This document shows, piece after piece, positions 8,427 to 18,100 of a DNA stretch of 64,000 bases (positions within the stretch are counted from its first letter, which is position 1; each line of letters starts with the position of its first letter). The stretch spans positions 1-64,000 of the forward strand of contig CAZYUA010000022.1 in NCBI GenBank assembly GCA_964650525.1, in the 5' to 3' direction. This DNA is from UBA1413 sp964650525 (lineage in GTDB: Bacteria > Bacteroidota > Bacteroidia > Bacteroidales > Prolixibacteraceae). The translations under genes and the position numbers were made by a program. Under the pieces are notes generated by a model. That model made no database searches, was not told the origin of the DNA, and saw only the letters and a program-made list of their open reading frames with translations.

Positions 8427-10928
8427 TCACCGAACCAGGGCAATCTTCCCTTTCCCGGCAATTCCTCCGCCTGATAGTTCATAGATATAGAGGCCCGGCG
8501 GAAGCCCCTGCAGGGATATAAACACAGAATCGGAATTTCCTGGCAGGTGAAGATCTTTTGTTACCACCCTTTGTCCCGTCTGGTCATACAAGCAGAAGGT
8601 TACCAGGCCTGCCTCATTACCGGTTGAGCGAAGGAATACACCTTCTCTGGCCGGATTGGGCCAGACCAAAAATCTGTCGTTCAGGTGCATAAGCTGAATC
8701 CTGTTGTTCACGTCACGAGCGGGATAAACAGCATATAGTCCCTTTAGCCAGAACGTTCCGTTGTATTTAGTTCCATTTACATAAGAGGGATCCCGTTCCA
8801 CAATCAAACGGATACTGCTAAAAGTGAGCGGGTAATCCTCCTGTTTGATATCGGCCACCCGGATGGCTGCCTGATGCTTCAACAGGTCGGAACTGTAAAA
8901 GGCAGGTACCTGGCATAAACCATTTGGATGGTCCAGGAGATAGTAAAAAGAGGATTTATAGCCGCTGCCTGCTGCCTCCATCATGATGGAGTCGGGCAAT
9001 CCAAAGACATCCAGGTTTTTGCTCAACGTGATGGAGGCTGTCCGGTTGGAATAGGTGAACGAATACTCCACCTTCGTCAGTTCTTTCTGGATGTCTGAAT
9101 GGAACTGGCGTGACAGGGTAACCTTATCGATATAACTCAGGGTGCTGCTCCAGGAACTGAGATCGGAAAAGTCATCGAGCAGGAGATAACCTTCCCCGAT
9201 TTCGACGTGAACCCAGCAAGTATCTGTTTTCCCGTCGTTGGTGGCAACCACCACGGGGGTTGTACCCCCGGCCAATCCATGGAAAAGACCGGCACCGGAA
9301 ACAGCACCCACCGTTTCATCGAGCGGGGTAAACTTCACTATATCATTATCCAACAGATAGGTATTACCATCAAGATCGGAACCAAATACCTTAAAAACAT
9401 AATCGCGACGATTGTCAGTAACCAGGGATTTCACCGAAAATTTGATGCCGCCGGCCGGTTTCACCACGACAGATACTGAATCGGTCGTACCGTTCCAGGT
9501 ACCGGTGATCCACCCTGAACCTCCTGTTCCGGAAGCAGTGAAAAGCCCGGAATGATCTATTTTCCCAATATCCCCTGACACGGCATAGAGGATATTTTTA
9601 GCCGCAAGATAGTTGACAACCTCTCCGGCGGCATCGTAGGTACTGCCCAGCACCTGGAATTTTTTCCCATAGGGAATGGTAAGGTGGTTTACATTGAGCT
9701 GCATGGATTTTTCGGAACCCGGAAGGGCGGTAGAGATCACCAAAAGGGCGTTACCTACTGCTCTTTCCGATCCATCGGAAGGGGAATTCCTGATTTTATT
9801 CCGCACCACCATCACGGAGGATCCGCCACCGTCGAGATTCAGGGCATCGGAGGCTCCGGAAGCGCGCATGATGTCGGCCAGTTGCTTGGTGCTGACGCCT
9901 TTGGACTGGTCAGTACGGCCATCGACCACCAGCAGGATGACCCTGGACCGGTCGGAGGAAAATCCGACCGCGGTCCTGGGGTGCAGTTCTGGCCAGTTGG
10001 TCTCCAATACGACATGATTTTTAAGGATCAGCCGGTCCCCGCCAACCATCTCCATCAGCTTTGGAGAGAGTGAAGGAAAATTCTTCTGCCCGATTTGAAT
10101 GTCCAACTCCAAAGAGTCACCCGGATGAAGACCCTCCAGAAAGGTGGCAGCTTTGCCATGGCCAGATAAAATTACCTGGTCTTGTGGTATCAGACTGGAC
10201 CCGGTTCCCTTGATGACTTTGAGGACTTCCATCTTCATCGTCTTGTTGGTACCCCAGGAACCCTCCCGCAACGAGAGCACTACCTCGGTACCCCACTGGT
10301 TTGTACGCGTCATGGTGCCAAACCAGGAATTGAACAGGATCAGGTCGTCGGTGTTACGGGTACCGTTAACATCGGCAATCCGGTATTCCTGCGTTCCATA
10401 TCTGGCATACCCGGTAAACGTCATCACATCAATAAACGGGGAATTGGCGTCGTCGAATGCAACTACCGGGCGGCTGTTATGAGGCACCTTGGCGACCTGC
10501 CCTGCAAGGATCTGCCCGTTTACCGGTGTTCCTGTGTTGGGAGAAACCGTATTGTAGAAATCGCCATTGATGGCAGCAAAAGCCAGATGTCCGGCCCGGG
10601 AGTTGCGCAGAGCCATGGCGGTAGGCCTCTCTGTACCAATGAGGCTGTCCCGGCCCAGACAGGTTTCAAAACGAATATGCGGATTCTGTGCATCAATATC
10701 CAAAACATTGATTAACAAAGGAAGATCCGGCAAACGATAGTACGTATGAAGCGTTCCCAATCCCACATCATGGGTATGGATCAGGGTGTCTGTCCTGTAC
10801 TTTACTCCCTGAATAAGCAGGCTGTCCTGGGCTCCGGCAGGAACTGCCGTAACCAGTATCGCTCCGATAGCCCGGATAACCGTCCACCCCGATAAAGAGC
10901 GCAAAAAGCACATCATTTTTACAATCAT
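8427..10928 (-). CDS. Phosphodiester glycosidase (NAGPA/DUF2233 domain) with T9SS domain
   Basis: The 833-residue protein has a signal peptide (about 1-34). A NAGPA-type domain (about 60-395) contains AINGDFYN (119-126), RTAVGFSSD (318-326), VDGR (335-338), GVSTKQLAD and the hallmark NLDGGGSS (364-371). The human member removes the GlcNAc cap from a sugar phosphodiester; bacterial members are thought to cut sugar-1-phosphodiesters in envelope glycopolymers. Ig-like modules and a sugar-binding-like beta domain (about 400-750) precede a T9SS sorting domain (FLVWPNPAREGVF...GLYIYELSGG). It lies 46 bp upstream of the GHL10 gene. Next to murein-cutting enzymes it could act on sugar phosphates attached to cell walls, but this is inference. 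Confidence 0.85.
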   Translation of the reverse strand: MIVKMMCFLRSLSGWTVIRAIGAILVTAVPAGAQDSLLIQGVKYRTDTLIHTHDVGLGTLHTYYRLPDLPLLINVLDIDAQNPHIRFETCLGRDSLIGTERPTAMALRNSRAGHLAFAAINGDFYNTVSPNTGTPVNGQILAGQVAKVPHNSRPVVAFDDANSPFIDVMTFTGYARYGTQEYRIADVNGTRNTDDLILFNSWFGTMTRTNQWGTEVVLSLREGSWGTNKTMKMEVLKVIKGTGSSLIPQDQVILSGHGKAATFLEGLHPGDSLELDIQIGQKNFPSLSPKLMEMVGGDRLILKNHVVLETNWPELHPRTAVGFSSDRSRVILLVVDGRTDQSKGVSTKQLADIMRASGASDALNLDGGGSSVMVVRNKIRNSPSDGSERAVGNALLVISTALPGSEKSMQLNVNHLTIPYGKKFQVLGSTYDAAGEVVNYLAAKNILYAVSGDIGKIDHSGLFTASGTGGSGWITGTWNGTTDSVSVVVKPAGGIKFSVKSLVTDNRRDYVFKVFGSDLDGNTYLLDNDIVKFTPLDETVGAVSGAGLFHGLAGGTTPVVVATNDGKTDTCWVHVEIGEGYLLLDDFSDLSSWSSTLSYIDKVTLSRQFHSDIQKELTKVEYSFTYSNRTASITLSKNLDVFGLPDSIMMEAAGSGYKSSFYYLLDHPNGLCQVPAFYSSDLLKHQAAIRVADIKQEDYPLTFSSIRLIVERDPSYVNGTKYNGTFWLKGLYAVYPARDVNNRIQLMHLNDRFLVWPNPAREGVFLRSTGNEAGLVTFCLYDQTGQRVVTKDLHLPGNSDSVFISLQGLPPGLYIYELSGGGIAGKGKIALVR

Positions 10929-11044
10929 TTTGAAGGGCTGGTTCTGGGTGCAGCCTGGTTATTTGTCAGATAATACTGAACCAGGGACTGGCTGGTTTTG
11001 ATCTCCGGAATGACCCTTTCAACCACTCCCTGATTATTTCTTTG

Positions 11045-12685
11045 TTATCGTTCTGCAGGGTCAACGGCAATACCATAAGCTTCAACACCGGTGATAAAAT
11101 ATTCCACCACCGGGGTTTCAGCGGTAAGGCTGATCCGTTTGATCCCCGGGCGATGAAGGGGATTAGCCTGGTAGTAAGCTTCCGGATCGGTACCTGCCGG
11201 AGGCTGGGGACCCCGGTAAGCCCAATAGAGATAGTTCCCGTCGATGGCCATCCCCGTAACATGCAAAGCTTCGCTGTCGCCGCCTTCCCCGTCAAAAGGA
11301 CTCCTGTCGATGATCTTAATACCGGTGCCATCGAGGTTGCTACGGATAATCATTTTATACCGCATATCCGACAGATACAGTTTTTTGTTGGCATCGTCGA
11401 TGACAAAGGCTCGCACGCCAAAACTCGAATGGATGGCTCCGGCAGCAGGCGCAAGATCTCCATCCACCTTAGCCCGGCCCAGGTTGTCGCTCTCAGCAAA
11501 CCTGAAAATCCCGGAACCGGTGGAATTCTTGGCCCACCAGTAGAGACCGTCATATTTGGCGATCGTTCCGTTGATATTTCCCCAGGCAATGCCTTCACCA
11601 TAATAGCCGAGCCAGTTGTTGCGGATCCAATAGGGAAATTCTGTAAGGGAGAATTTTTTGTTTCGCGTATTGATGGAGGTTTTAAAAATCCCTTCTCTGC
11701 GGTCGCCCCAGTAAATCATCTGTTGCTGCTCATCAATAAATCCGTAATAGAAATCCAGAAACGTGTCACCACCGAAATTTTCCACCACGCTTTCCCTGCG
11801 GCTGCCATCGTGCGAGACAACGAAGATCTCCCCGTCACCGGCAGTAAGGTAGGCCGGCTCAGGCACATACGTAAAACGGGTTCCCGCATCGAAAACATAA
11901 AGCCAATCACCGCTGAACTGGAGGGTCAGGGGGTGCTTTCCGGACCGGTACCCCATATCGAAAGGATTGTTCAGCTTCGGGTCCAGCCCGTAGATAATTT
12001 TTTTAGCCATGATGTTGCCCCCCTTCACCGCGTAATAAAGGGTTTTTGCCGGCTTGTCGTAATTGACCCTGACATTTACATTGACCGGTGTAAGGTCCTT
12101 GCCACCGATATTCACCGTCAGAGAGACGATCTGACTGCCAATACTGCCGAAGACCACTGCCGGGGAGGTCAGTGTACTGTGGCCCTTGCTGTCGACTCCT
12201 TCTCCCACTGTTCCCGACGGAAAGCTCCAATGGAAGACCACCGGCTTTTGTTCGGGATTTTCGAGTAAAACGTTGAAGGCAACCTGCGATTGGTTGTAAA
12301 CAACCACCGGATCGGAAGATACGAAGGTCACCACCGGAACGATATCACTGATCATCAGCTTCTTCTTGGCCTCAAAAAGGCCGTCAGCCTTCAGGATTAC
12401 CGTATATGTACCGGGCTCCAGGTATTTATGCACCGGGTCTTTATCAGACGAAGTGGTTCCGTCGCCGAAATTCCATTCCCAGGCAGAGCCCTTTACCGAC
12501 AAATTGGAAAAAGTGATCTCTTCTCCTACCACATAGTGAAGCGATACGGCAGAATAACTGAAATCCACCTCTTTAGAGGGGAACACTTCAGGCACCAATT
12601 CCTGTTCGCAATTCCAGAAACCCATGCCGGCCGCAACCACCAGCCCTATATTGAATAGCTTCAGTATTTTCATAGCTGTAGTCAT
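11045..12685 (-). CDS. PKD-domain lipoprotein with YWTD/NHL-like propeller
   Basis: The 546-residue lipoprotein has a short signal ending in FWNC. A PKD domain (about 40-110) shows WEWNFGDGTTSSDKDPVHKY and PGTYTVILKA. A second Ig-like domain (about 115-205) precedes a propeller-like C-terminal half (about 210-546) with repeats such as KKLYLSDMRYKMIIRSNLDG and GMAIDGNYLYWAY, resembling YWTD/NHL propellers. No catalytic residues are recognised. An in-frame ATG four codons later (12673) is an equally possible start. It is the fourth gene of the SusC1 cluster, 8 bp after the preceding lipoprotein gene. Such proteins behind a SusD are often surface glycan-binding proteins; that role is inferred here from position and architecture. 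Confidence 0.72.
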   Translation of the reverse strand: MTTAMKILKLFNIGLVVAAGMGFWNCEQELVPEVFPSKEVDFSYSAVSLHYVVGEEITFSNLSVKGSAWEWNFGDGTTSSDKDPVHKYLEPGTYTVILKADGLFEAKKKLMISDIVPVVTFVSSDPVVVYNQSQVAFNVLLENPEQKPVVFHWSFPSGTVGEGVDSKGHSTLTSPAVVFGSIGSQIVSLTVNIGGKDLTPVNVNVRVNYDKPAKTLYYAVKGGNIMAKKIIYGLDPKLNNPFDMGYRSGKHPLTLQFSGDWLYVFDAGTRFTYVPEPAYLTAGDGEIFVVSHDGSRRESVVENFGGDTFLDFYYGFIDEQQQMIYWGDRREGIFKTSINTRNKKFSLTEFPYWIRNNWLGYYGEGIAWGNINGTIAKYDGLYWWAKNSTGSGIFRFAESDNLGRAKVDGDLAPAAGAIHSSFGVRAFVIDDANKKLYLSDMRYKMIIRSNLDGTGIKIIDRSPFDGEGGDSEALHVTGMAIDGNYLYWAYRGPQPPAGTDPEAYYQANPLHRPGIKRISLTAETPVVEYFITGVEAYGIAVDPAER

Positions 12686-12693
12686 TGAATCAA

Positions 12694-13554
12694 TTAAAAA
12701 ACAGTAATCACCCTTACATCTGAAAAGTTCGCCTCCCTGGTCCCGTTCACCACCCTGAAACGCGCATTCAGCTGGTAACCCCGGTGAAATTCAACCGAAT
12801 AATATTGCCGGTTTTTGTTGTATATCAACTTGTTAAAGGGAAGTTTACGGAGTGTGGACATAACAATGGCCGATGAATCGGCTTTCAGTTTGAGGATTTC
12901 AACCTCCTCCACCATCAAGGTATCAAACCATTTGTCCAGGGTTTCCTCGGTTACCAGGAGACCATCGGTCACAAGCAGGGTTTTAAAGTCTCCATAGGCC
13001 AGCTGAGGGAACAAAGCCTGGAGGAACCGGTCCCTAATGGCAGAAGGGATCAGTTTATCGAACTGCTCCTGGTTAAACGTGTACGGGTTTTTATATTCCA
13101 GAGATGAAAGGGTATAGCTGACAGGAAAGGTACTGTTCAACACAAATGCTTTTTTATCGGAAATATAATTGTTCTCTGAATGGGTATAGGAGACGATTTC
13201 CTGGAATTCCCTGACCACCTCCGCCGAATCGAGCGAATAAGTAAATCCGGTACCCGGGTAAGTCAGGGAGTACGACAGGTTTCTGACAATGTCGTACCAA
13301 ACCCCGAGATATTCAAAGGTCTTATCGGTCGACCAGTATTCGGCCGAAAAAGCGACTTCGTTGCCTGCGGTGACGTTAGCCAGCGGAACATCCCAGTAGA
13401 CATTGGCGGTGATGTTACCCGGCCGGGAAATATCTCCGATGGGATCGTTAATTTCGCAGGACGTTACAATGGCCCACAAGGGTGCCAGGATTAATGCACA
13501 CTTCCAGATGAAATGTTTTCTTATCATGGTAGCTGTTTTGATCGATGTTTTCAT
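12694..13554 (-). CDS. Uncharacterised lipoprotein of the SusC1/SusD1 cluster
   Basis: This 286-residue protein has a lipoprotein signal (LAPLWAIVTSC). I do not recognise its family. The mature part is rich in beta-strand-like stretches and aromatic residues (YWDVPLANVTAGNEVAFSAE, YLGVWYDIVRNLSYSL). A central mixed helical part (about 165-215) is followed by a C-terminal stretch ending in NFSDVRVITVF. It starts 18 bp after susD1 and ends 8 bp before the PKD lipoprotein gene, so it is in the operon. Its place right after SusD matches that of SusE/SusF-type surface glycan-binding lipoproteins, though no sequence similarity is evident. An internal ATG (MIRKHF, codon 10) is an alternative start. 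Confidence 0.65.
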   Translation of the reverse strand: MKTSIKTATMIRKHFIWKCALILAPLWAIVTSCEINDPIGDISRPGNITANVYWDVPLANVTAGNEVAFSAEYWSTDKTFEYLGVWYDIVRNLSYSLTYPGTGFTYSLDSAEVVREFQEIVSYTHSENNYISDKKAFVLNSTFPVSYTLSSLEYKNPYTFNQEQFDKLIPSAIRDRFLQALFPQLAYGDFKTLLVTDGLLVTEETLDKWFDTLMVEEVEILKLKADSSAIVMSTLRKLPFNKLIYNKNRQYYSVEFHRGYQLNARFRVVNGTREANFSDVRVITVF

Positions 13555-13572
13555 AGTTTTCTCCTTTCCGGT

Positions 13573-15144
13573 TTAATTTTGCGGGCCCCAGATCATGGGT
13601 TTCTTCAGCCATTCCGGGTTTCTGAAAGCACCCAACCGCTCCAGTTCGGTCTTGTTGTATTTCTCTTCGGTTTCCGGATCATAATTCAGCCGCTGAATCC
13701 ATTGGTTTTCTGTTGACCAGTAAGCTGTATAAAGATTGTGGGGTCTCCGCAGTCCGGGATAGACAACCGTATTGGCATAGGTCCTTCCGTTCTGGTCGTT
13801 GCTGTAGCCGTATCTCCTGAGGTCATTCCACTGTTCTGGCTGGAGGTACATAGCCTTGTATTTTTCCCGCATGATGTGGCTGATGGTGATATTGGACGAA
13901 CCTGGCACCAGGTCAGGATTGTTAAGGTATTCGTCGATCAGGTTTTGCGGAACGCCCATCCGGAGCATGTGGGAAGTAATCCCAAGGCGCAGGTGGTCTG
14001 CTGCTTTTGATTTGTCCTGTGCCCAGAAATAACCTTCGGCAGCCATGAAGTGGAGTTCCTCACGTGTTATGAAAGTGATGGCAGAGGTGTCGGTGGTCAG
14101 CACGGAGCTGTAAAGGTCGGGATACCATTCGATTTTGTGGGTGGGCGGCATACCTGAGTTACTCTCCAGATAGCGGTATATCACTTCTCCCTTTTCATCG
14201 GCTCTCTCCTGCATGAGGTAGGGCAGCCTCGGGTCGGAAGCGATATGGGTTGCAGGATTGTACCCCAGCATGTTTTCCACCAGAAAGGTGGTAGGGATGG
14301 CTGCAAGAAGATCGTTTGACCGGCTCTCCCAGGAGTTTACGGGTTTATTGTTCTTTCCCCACATGCAGTTCTTCTCCACGCTGGAACCTCCGTCGAATTT
14401 GTAGCGAGGGTCGGTCCAGCCGGCCAGTGCCAGTTCTGCTGCAGCAGCCACTGCAGCGCCGCTTCCCGGGTTCAGGTTAGGCAGGTCACGGAGCAGAATC
14501 CGGGCTTTTACAGCCAGCAACACCTGCTTCCATTTCATCATGTCTCCGCCGAAGACGCGGTCCACATCCTTTCCCATGGGGCGATTGGAAGCCTGGGTTA
14601 CCTCCGGACTGTCGAACAGGACGATCAGCTCATCCGCTTCGGCTTTCATCCATTGGTAGATGCTCTCCTGGGTGTCGTATTTGGGCGACGATGACAGGTA
14701 GGCTTCTGTCAGGGGCATATCGCCGAAAACGTCGGTGGTTAACTGCATCGACTGTAGCCGCAACAAACGGGTCAGGGCCACATAATTCATGGAGTTTTCC
14801 TCCTGAGCGAAAAACAGCAATTCCTTGGCATTGGTGCCTACATCGTAAAAGTGTCTTCTCCACTGCGGATGCCGGTTCATACCCAGAAACTCCCACCCGC
14901 TGCGATAGGCATGGGCACCGGTCTGGCCCCGGCCAGCCGTCGTCAGGCACTGGGCCAGGTAGGTGCCGTATTCACTGTGGTCGTAATTCTGTAAGGCAGT
15001 GTAGAAAATGACAACAGGCATAATCTCATTGACAGGAACCTTGTCCACACCATCGGGGTCTCGGTTGTCGCCCAGAAAATCATCACAACCTGTAAAACCC
15101 GTCAGGAGTGCCAGGGCTGTCAGCATCATTCGTCTGAATTTCAT
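13573..15144 (-). CDS. SusD/RagB-family outer-membrane lipoprotein (pair 1)
   Basis: The 523-residue protein is a surface lipoprotein (signal ending ALLTGFTGC) of the SusD/RagB family, which captures oligosaccharides or peptides for the SusC channel. Family features include the N-terminal DDFLGDNRDP block, helical TPR-like segments (YVALTRLLRLQSMQLTTDVFG, MMKWKQVLLAVKARILL) and the late motif FITREELHFMAAEGYFWAQ. The C-terminal EQWNDLRRYGYS block is typical of the SusD-like_2 subgroup often seen with non-starch substrates. It lies 12 bp downstream of susC1, as in nearly all Sus-like pairs. The ligand cannot be read from the sequence; the neighbours suggest murein fragments. Confidence 0.93.
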   Translation of the reverse strand: MKFRRMMLTALALLTGFTGCDDFLGDNRDPDGVDKVPVNEIMPVVIFYTALQNYDHSEYGTYLAQCLTTAGRGQTGAHAYRSGWEFLGMNRHPQWRRHFYDVGTNAKELLFFAQEENSMNYVALTRLLRLQSMQLTTDVFGDMPLTEAYLSSSPKYDTQESIYQWMKAEADELIVLFDSPEVTQASNRPMGKDVDRVFGGDMMKWKQVLLAVKARILLRDLPNLNPGSGAAVAAAAELALAGWTDPRYKFDGGSSVEKNCMWGKNNKPVNSWESRSNDLLAAIPTTFLVENMLGYNPATHIASDPRLPYLMQERADEKGEVIYRYLESNSGMPPTHKIEWYPDLYSSVLTTDTSAITFITREELHFMAAEGYFWAQDKSKAADHLRLGITSHMLRMGVPQNLIDEYLNNPDLVPGSSNITISHIMREKYKAMYLQPEQWNDLRRYGYSNDQNGRTYANTVVYPGLRRPHNLYTAYWSTENQWIQRLNYDPETEEKYNKTELERLGAFRNPEWLKKPMIWGPQN

Positions 15145-15156
15145 GTTACATCAGGA

Positions 15157-18100
15157 TTAAAAGGTTGCACTAATGTTAAACAGATAACTGCGGGTATTCG
15201 GAATTCCGAGATAATCGATCCCGAAAGTGCCCGTACCGCCTGAAGATCCGGTATAATTCACCACCGGATCGGAGCCGGAATAATTGGTGAGGAGCAGAAG
15301 ATTCCTGCCGGTTAGGGAAAGGGTTAACCCTTTGATGCCGGCCTTTTCTGCCAGTTTACCGGCCCGCCAGGCCAGTGTCACGTAACCGATGCGTGCCAGG
15401 GAGCCGTCTTCCACAAAATTGGATCCCACGGGGGCATAATAGTTCAGATAAAAACTCTGATCGAAGACCACTGGTACTGTATTATCGACAAAGGAACCGC
15501 CGGGCTGTTCTACCACTCCGTCAACCAATATCAGGCGGTTGCGGTATTTTTCAAGCATCTTCGCCTGGCCCCCCGACAGCAGGCTTCGCAGGGTGCCGTT
15601 CACCACGTCTCCCCCTTTACGGAAATTGGCCATGACCGACAGGCTCCAGGGGCCTATTTCCCAGCGGTTCAGCCAACCGACGGTAAAATCGGGTTCCCGG
15701 TTGCCGATGAGTAGCGAACTGGAGGCATTGATCTTTGGCCTTCCCTGCTCATCGACGATGATTCTGCCCTCCTCATTGCGCAGGTAGTCCTTTCCTGACA
15801 GAGCCATGGTGGACCCGTGGAGGTACGCGGTCGGTCGGATATCACTCACCTGCCCGGCATAATGGTACACCTCAACCAGCTGGTCGGGGAGGTCAACAAC
15901 TCTTCCCCTGCTGCGCCCGAAGTTGGTAATCATATTCCACCGGAACGCTTGGCGCTTTATCAGTGACTGGTCCCACGAAATTTCAAATCCCTCGTTGCGA
16001 ATGTCCCCTTCATTCCGGGTTTGGAGAATATTTCCCGAAGCGGGCGATACCCGCACGTCGACGATCTGGTTGGTTACGGAAGTGGCAAACCATGCCACAT
16101 CAAGGCGGGTTTTATCGCCAAAAAGGCGCATGTCGGCACCCACCTCCCAGGAGGTGGTCATTTCGGGTTTTAAGTGAGGATTGCTGCTCCGCGTGGGATC
16201 CACACCATATCCTTCGTCGGGATGAGGCATCGCCTTATACCAGTTATTCAACCGGTAAAGAGGAGCATCTTTTCCCACCCTGGCCCAGTTGGCCCTTAGT
16301 TTTGCGAATCCTATATAGTTTTCCGGCAACTTGAAAAGCTCCGTGATGATCAGGCCTGTGCTGAATGACGGATAAAAATAGGAACGGTTTTCTACGGGGA
16401 GCGTGGAAGAATGATCGTTACGTCCGGTCACCCCGAACTGGGCAATGCCCCGGTAGTCCAGCTTTACCTCGCCGTAAAAGCCGTACATGTTCTTCTGCGT
16501 CCTGCCCATGGTGATATCCTCCCTCCGGATATCGGCCAGGTTGGTGATGCTGTAAAATTCGGGTACAATAAACTGACGACCGCCCATGCCGGTAGAACGT
16601 CCGTTTATTCTTTTCATATCCAAGCCCGCCAGGAACTGCATCTCAAAGTCGGAGGTAAGGTCCAGGTTGTAGGTGGCCAGAAGCCCTCCGTTGATCACTG
16701 AACTTTTGCCGTCGGAATAGAAAAAGGAACCCAGGTAGTCCAGGTCTTCTGAAGTAGGCGTTGTGCCGGGTTCCAGACTCCAGCGGGGCGTTACGATACT
16801 TTTGCTCTCCGAGTTGGTGAGGTCGTAGCTGATTCTGCCGGTAAGATCCAGGTTTTTTATGATGTTCCATGTTACCGATCCCTGCATCAGGGTGCGGATC
16901 GATTCATATTTGCCCTCGTCCTCATAGCGCGACCATAGAGGGCTGATAGGTGAATTGTACCTGTTGTTCGTGTTAAGATATAACCAGCGGATCGTGCCGT
17001 CGGGATTTTTATAATTCATAATGTCGTCATCGATGGGCCATTGGTAAGCAGAACTAATCCCGCCTCCTCCCCGGGAGTTGCGTGATACCAGGTCGGCCAT
17101 AAAATCGATGGAGACTTTTGAAGAGACTTCATACCTTGCCTTGAACAGAACGCCCCACCGCTGAAGGTAATCTTCAGGGATGATCCCCTCATGGTGGACA
17201 TAATTTCCTGAAGTATAGGAGGTGAATCTATCAGAACCGCCGGAAACAGAAAGATCGTATTTCTGGTATAAGCCAGTTTTCAGGTAATTCCCGGGATTGT
17301 CGTAAAGAATGGTTCCTTCGGGAACGAGGGGTCCCCACCCTCCCATCGATTGTTCGCGGTACACACCATAAGAGCCCCGCAGGTACATTTGCTGAATCTC
17401 AGGTACCCGGTAGGCCTCATCGACCTGAAGGGAACCACTGGCCTCGACACGGATTTCCCCCTTTGTCCCCGATTTGGTAGTGATGATGATAGCGCCGTTA
17501 GAGGCTTCCTGTCCGTACAAGGCAGCCGCGGCAGCCCCTTTCAGAACAGTCACATTCTCAATGTCGTTCGGGTTGATTTCCGAGGCCTTGGTGGCTCCGC
17601 CCGAAATGTGCATGCCGTTCAGAATGAAAATAGGTTCATTGTTCTGTGCCGGATTGATAGAAGAGATCCCCCGGATCAGGATCTGTGAGGAGGCTGTCGG
17701 GGAACCCCCGGTTCCCGATACTTCCACCCCTGCAATCCTGCCCTGCAAGGCATCTACGAAGTTGGTCTGGCGCCCGGTGTTCAGGTCTTCGGCATTGACC
17801 GACTGAACCGCAAAATTTAACCGCCGCTTTTCTGATTTGATACCCATGGCTGTCACCACCACCTCATCAATCCCCAGCACATCCTCTTCCAGGATAACCG
17901 GGATAAGGGTCTTCCCGGCAACAGGGATTTCCTGGTTTTTGTAACCCACAAACGAAAACACCAGCGTGGCATCCGGGGGAACTTCCAGCGTCCAGGTTCC
18001 ATCCGCTCCTGAAACAGTGCCGCGGATGGTCCCCTTTTCCAGAACATTCACCCCGGGCAGGGTGATCCCCTCTTTATCACGGATGTCGCCCCGTACCCGA

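Noticed and set aside
11042..12268. A 408-codon plus-strand frame opposite the PKD lipoprotein gene
   Set aside because: It is antisense to a gene with an evident PKD domain and lipobox, and has no recognisable motif.
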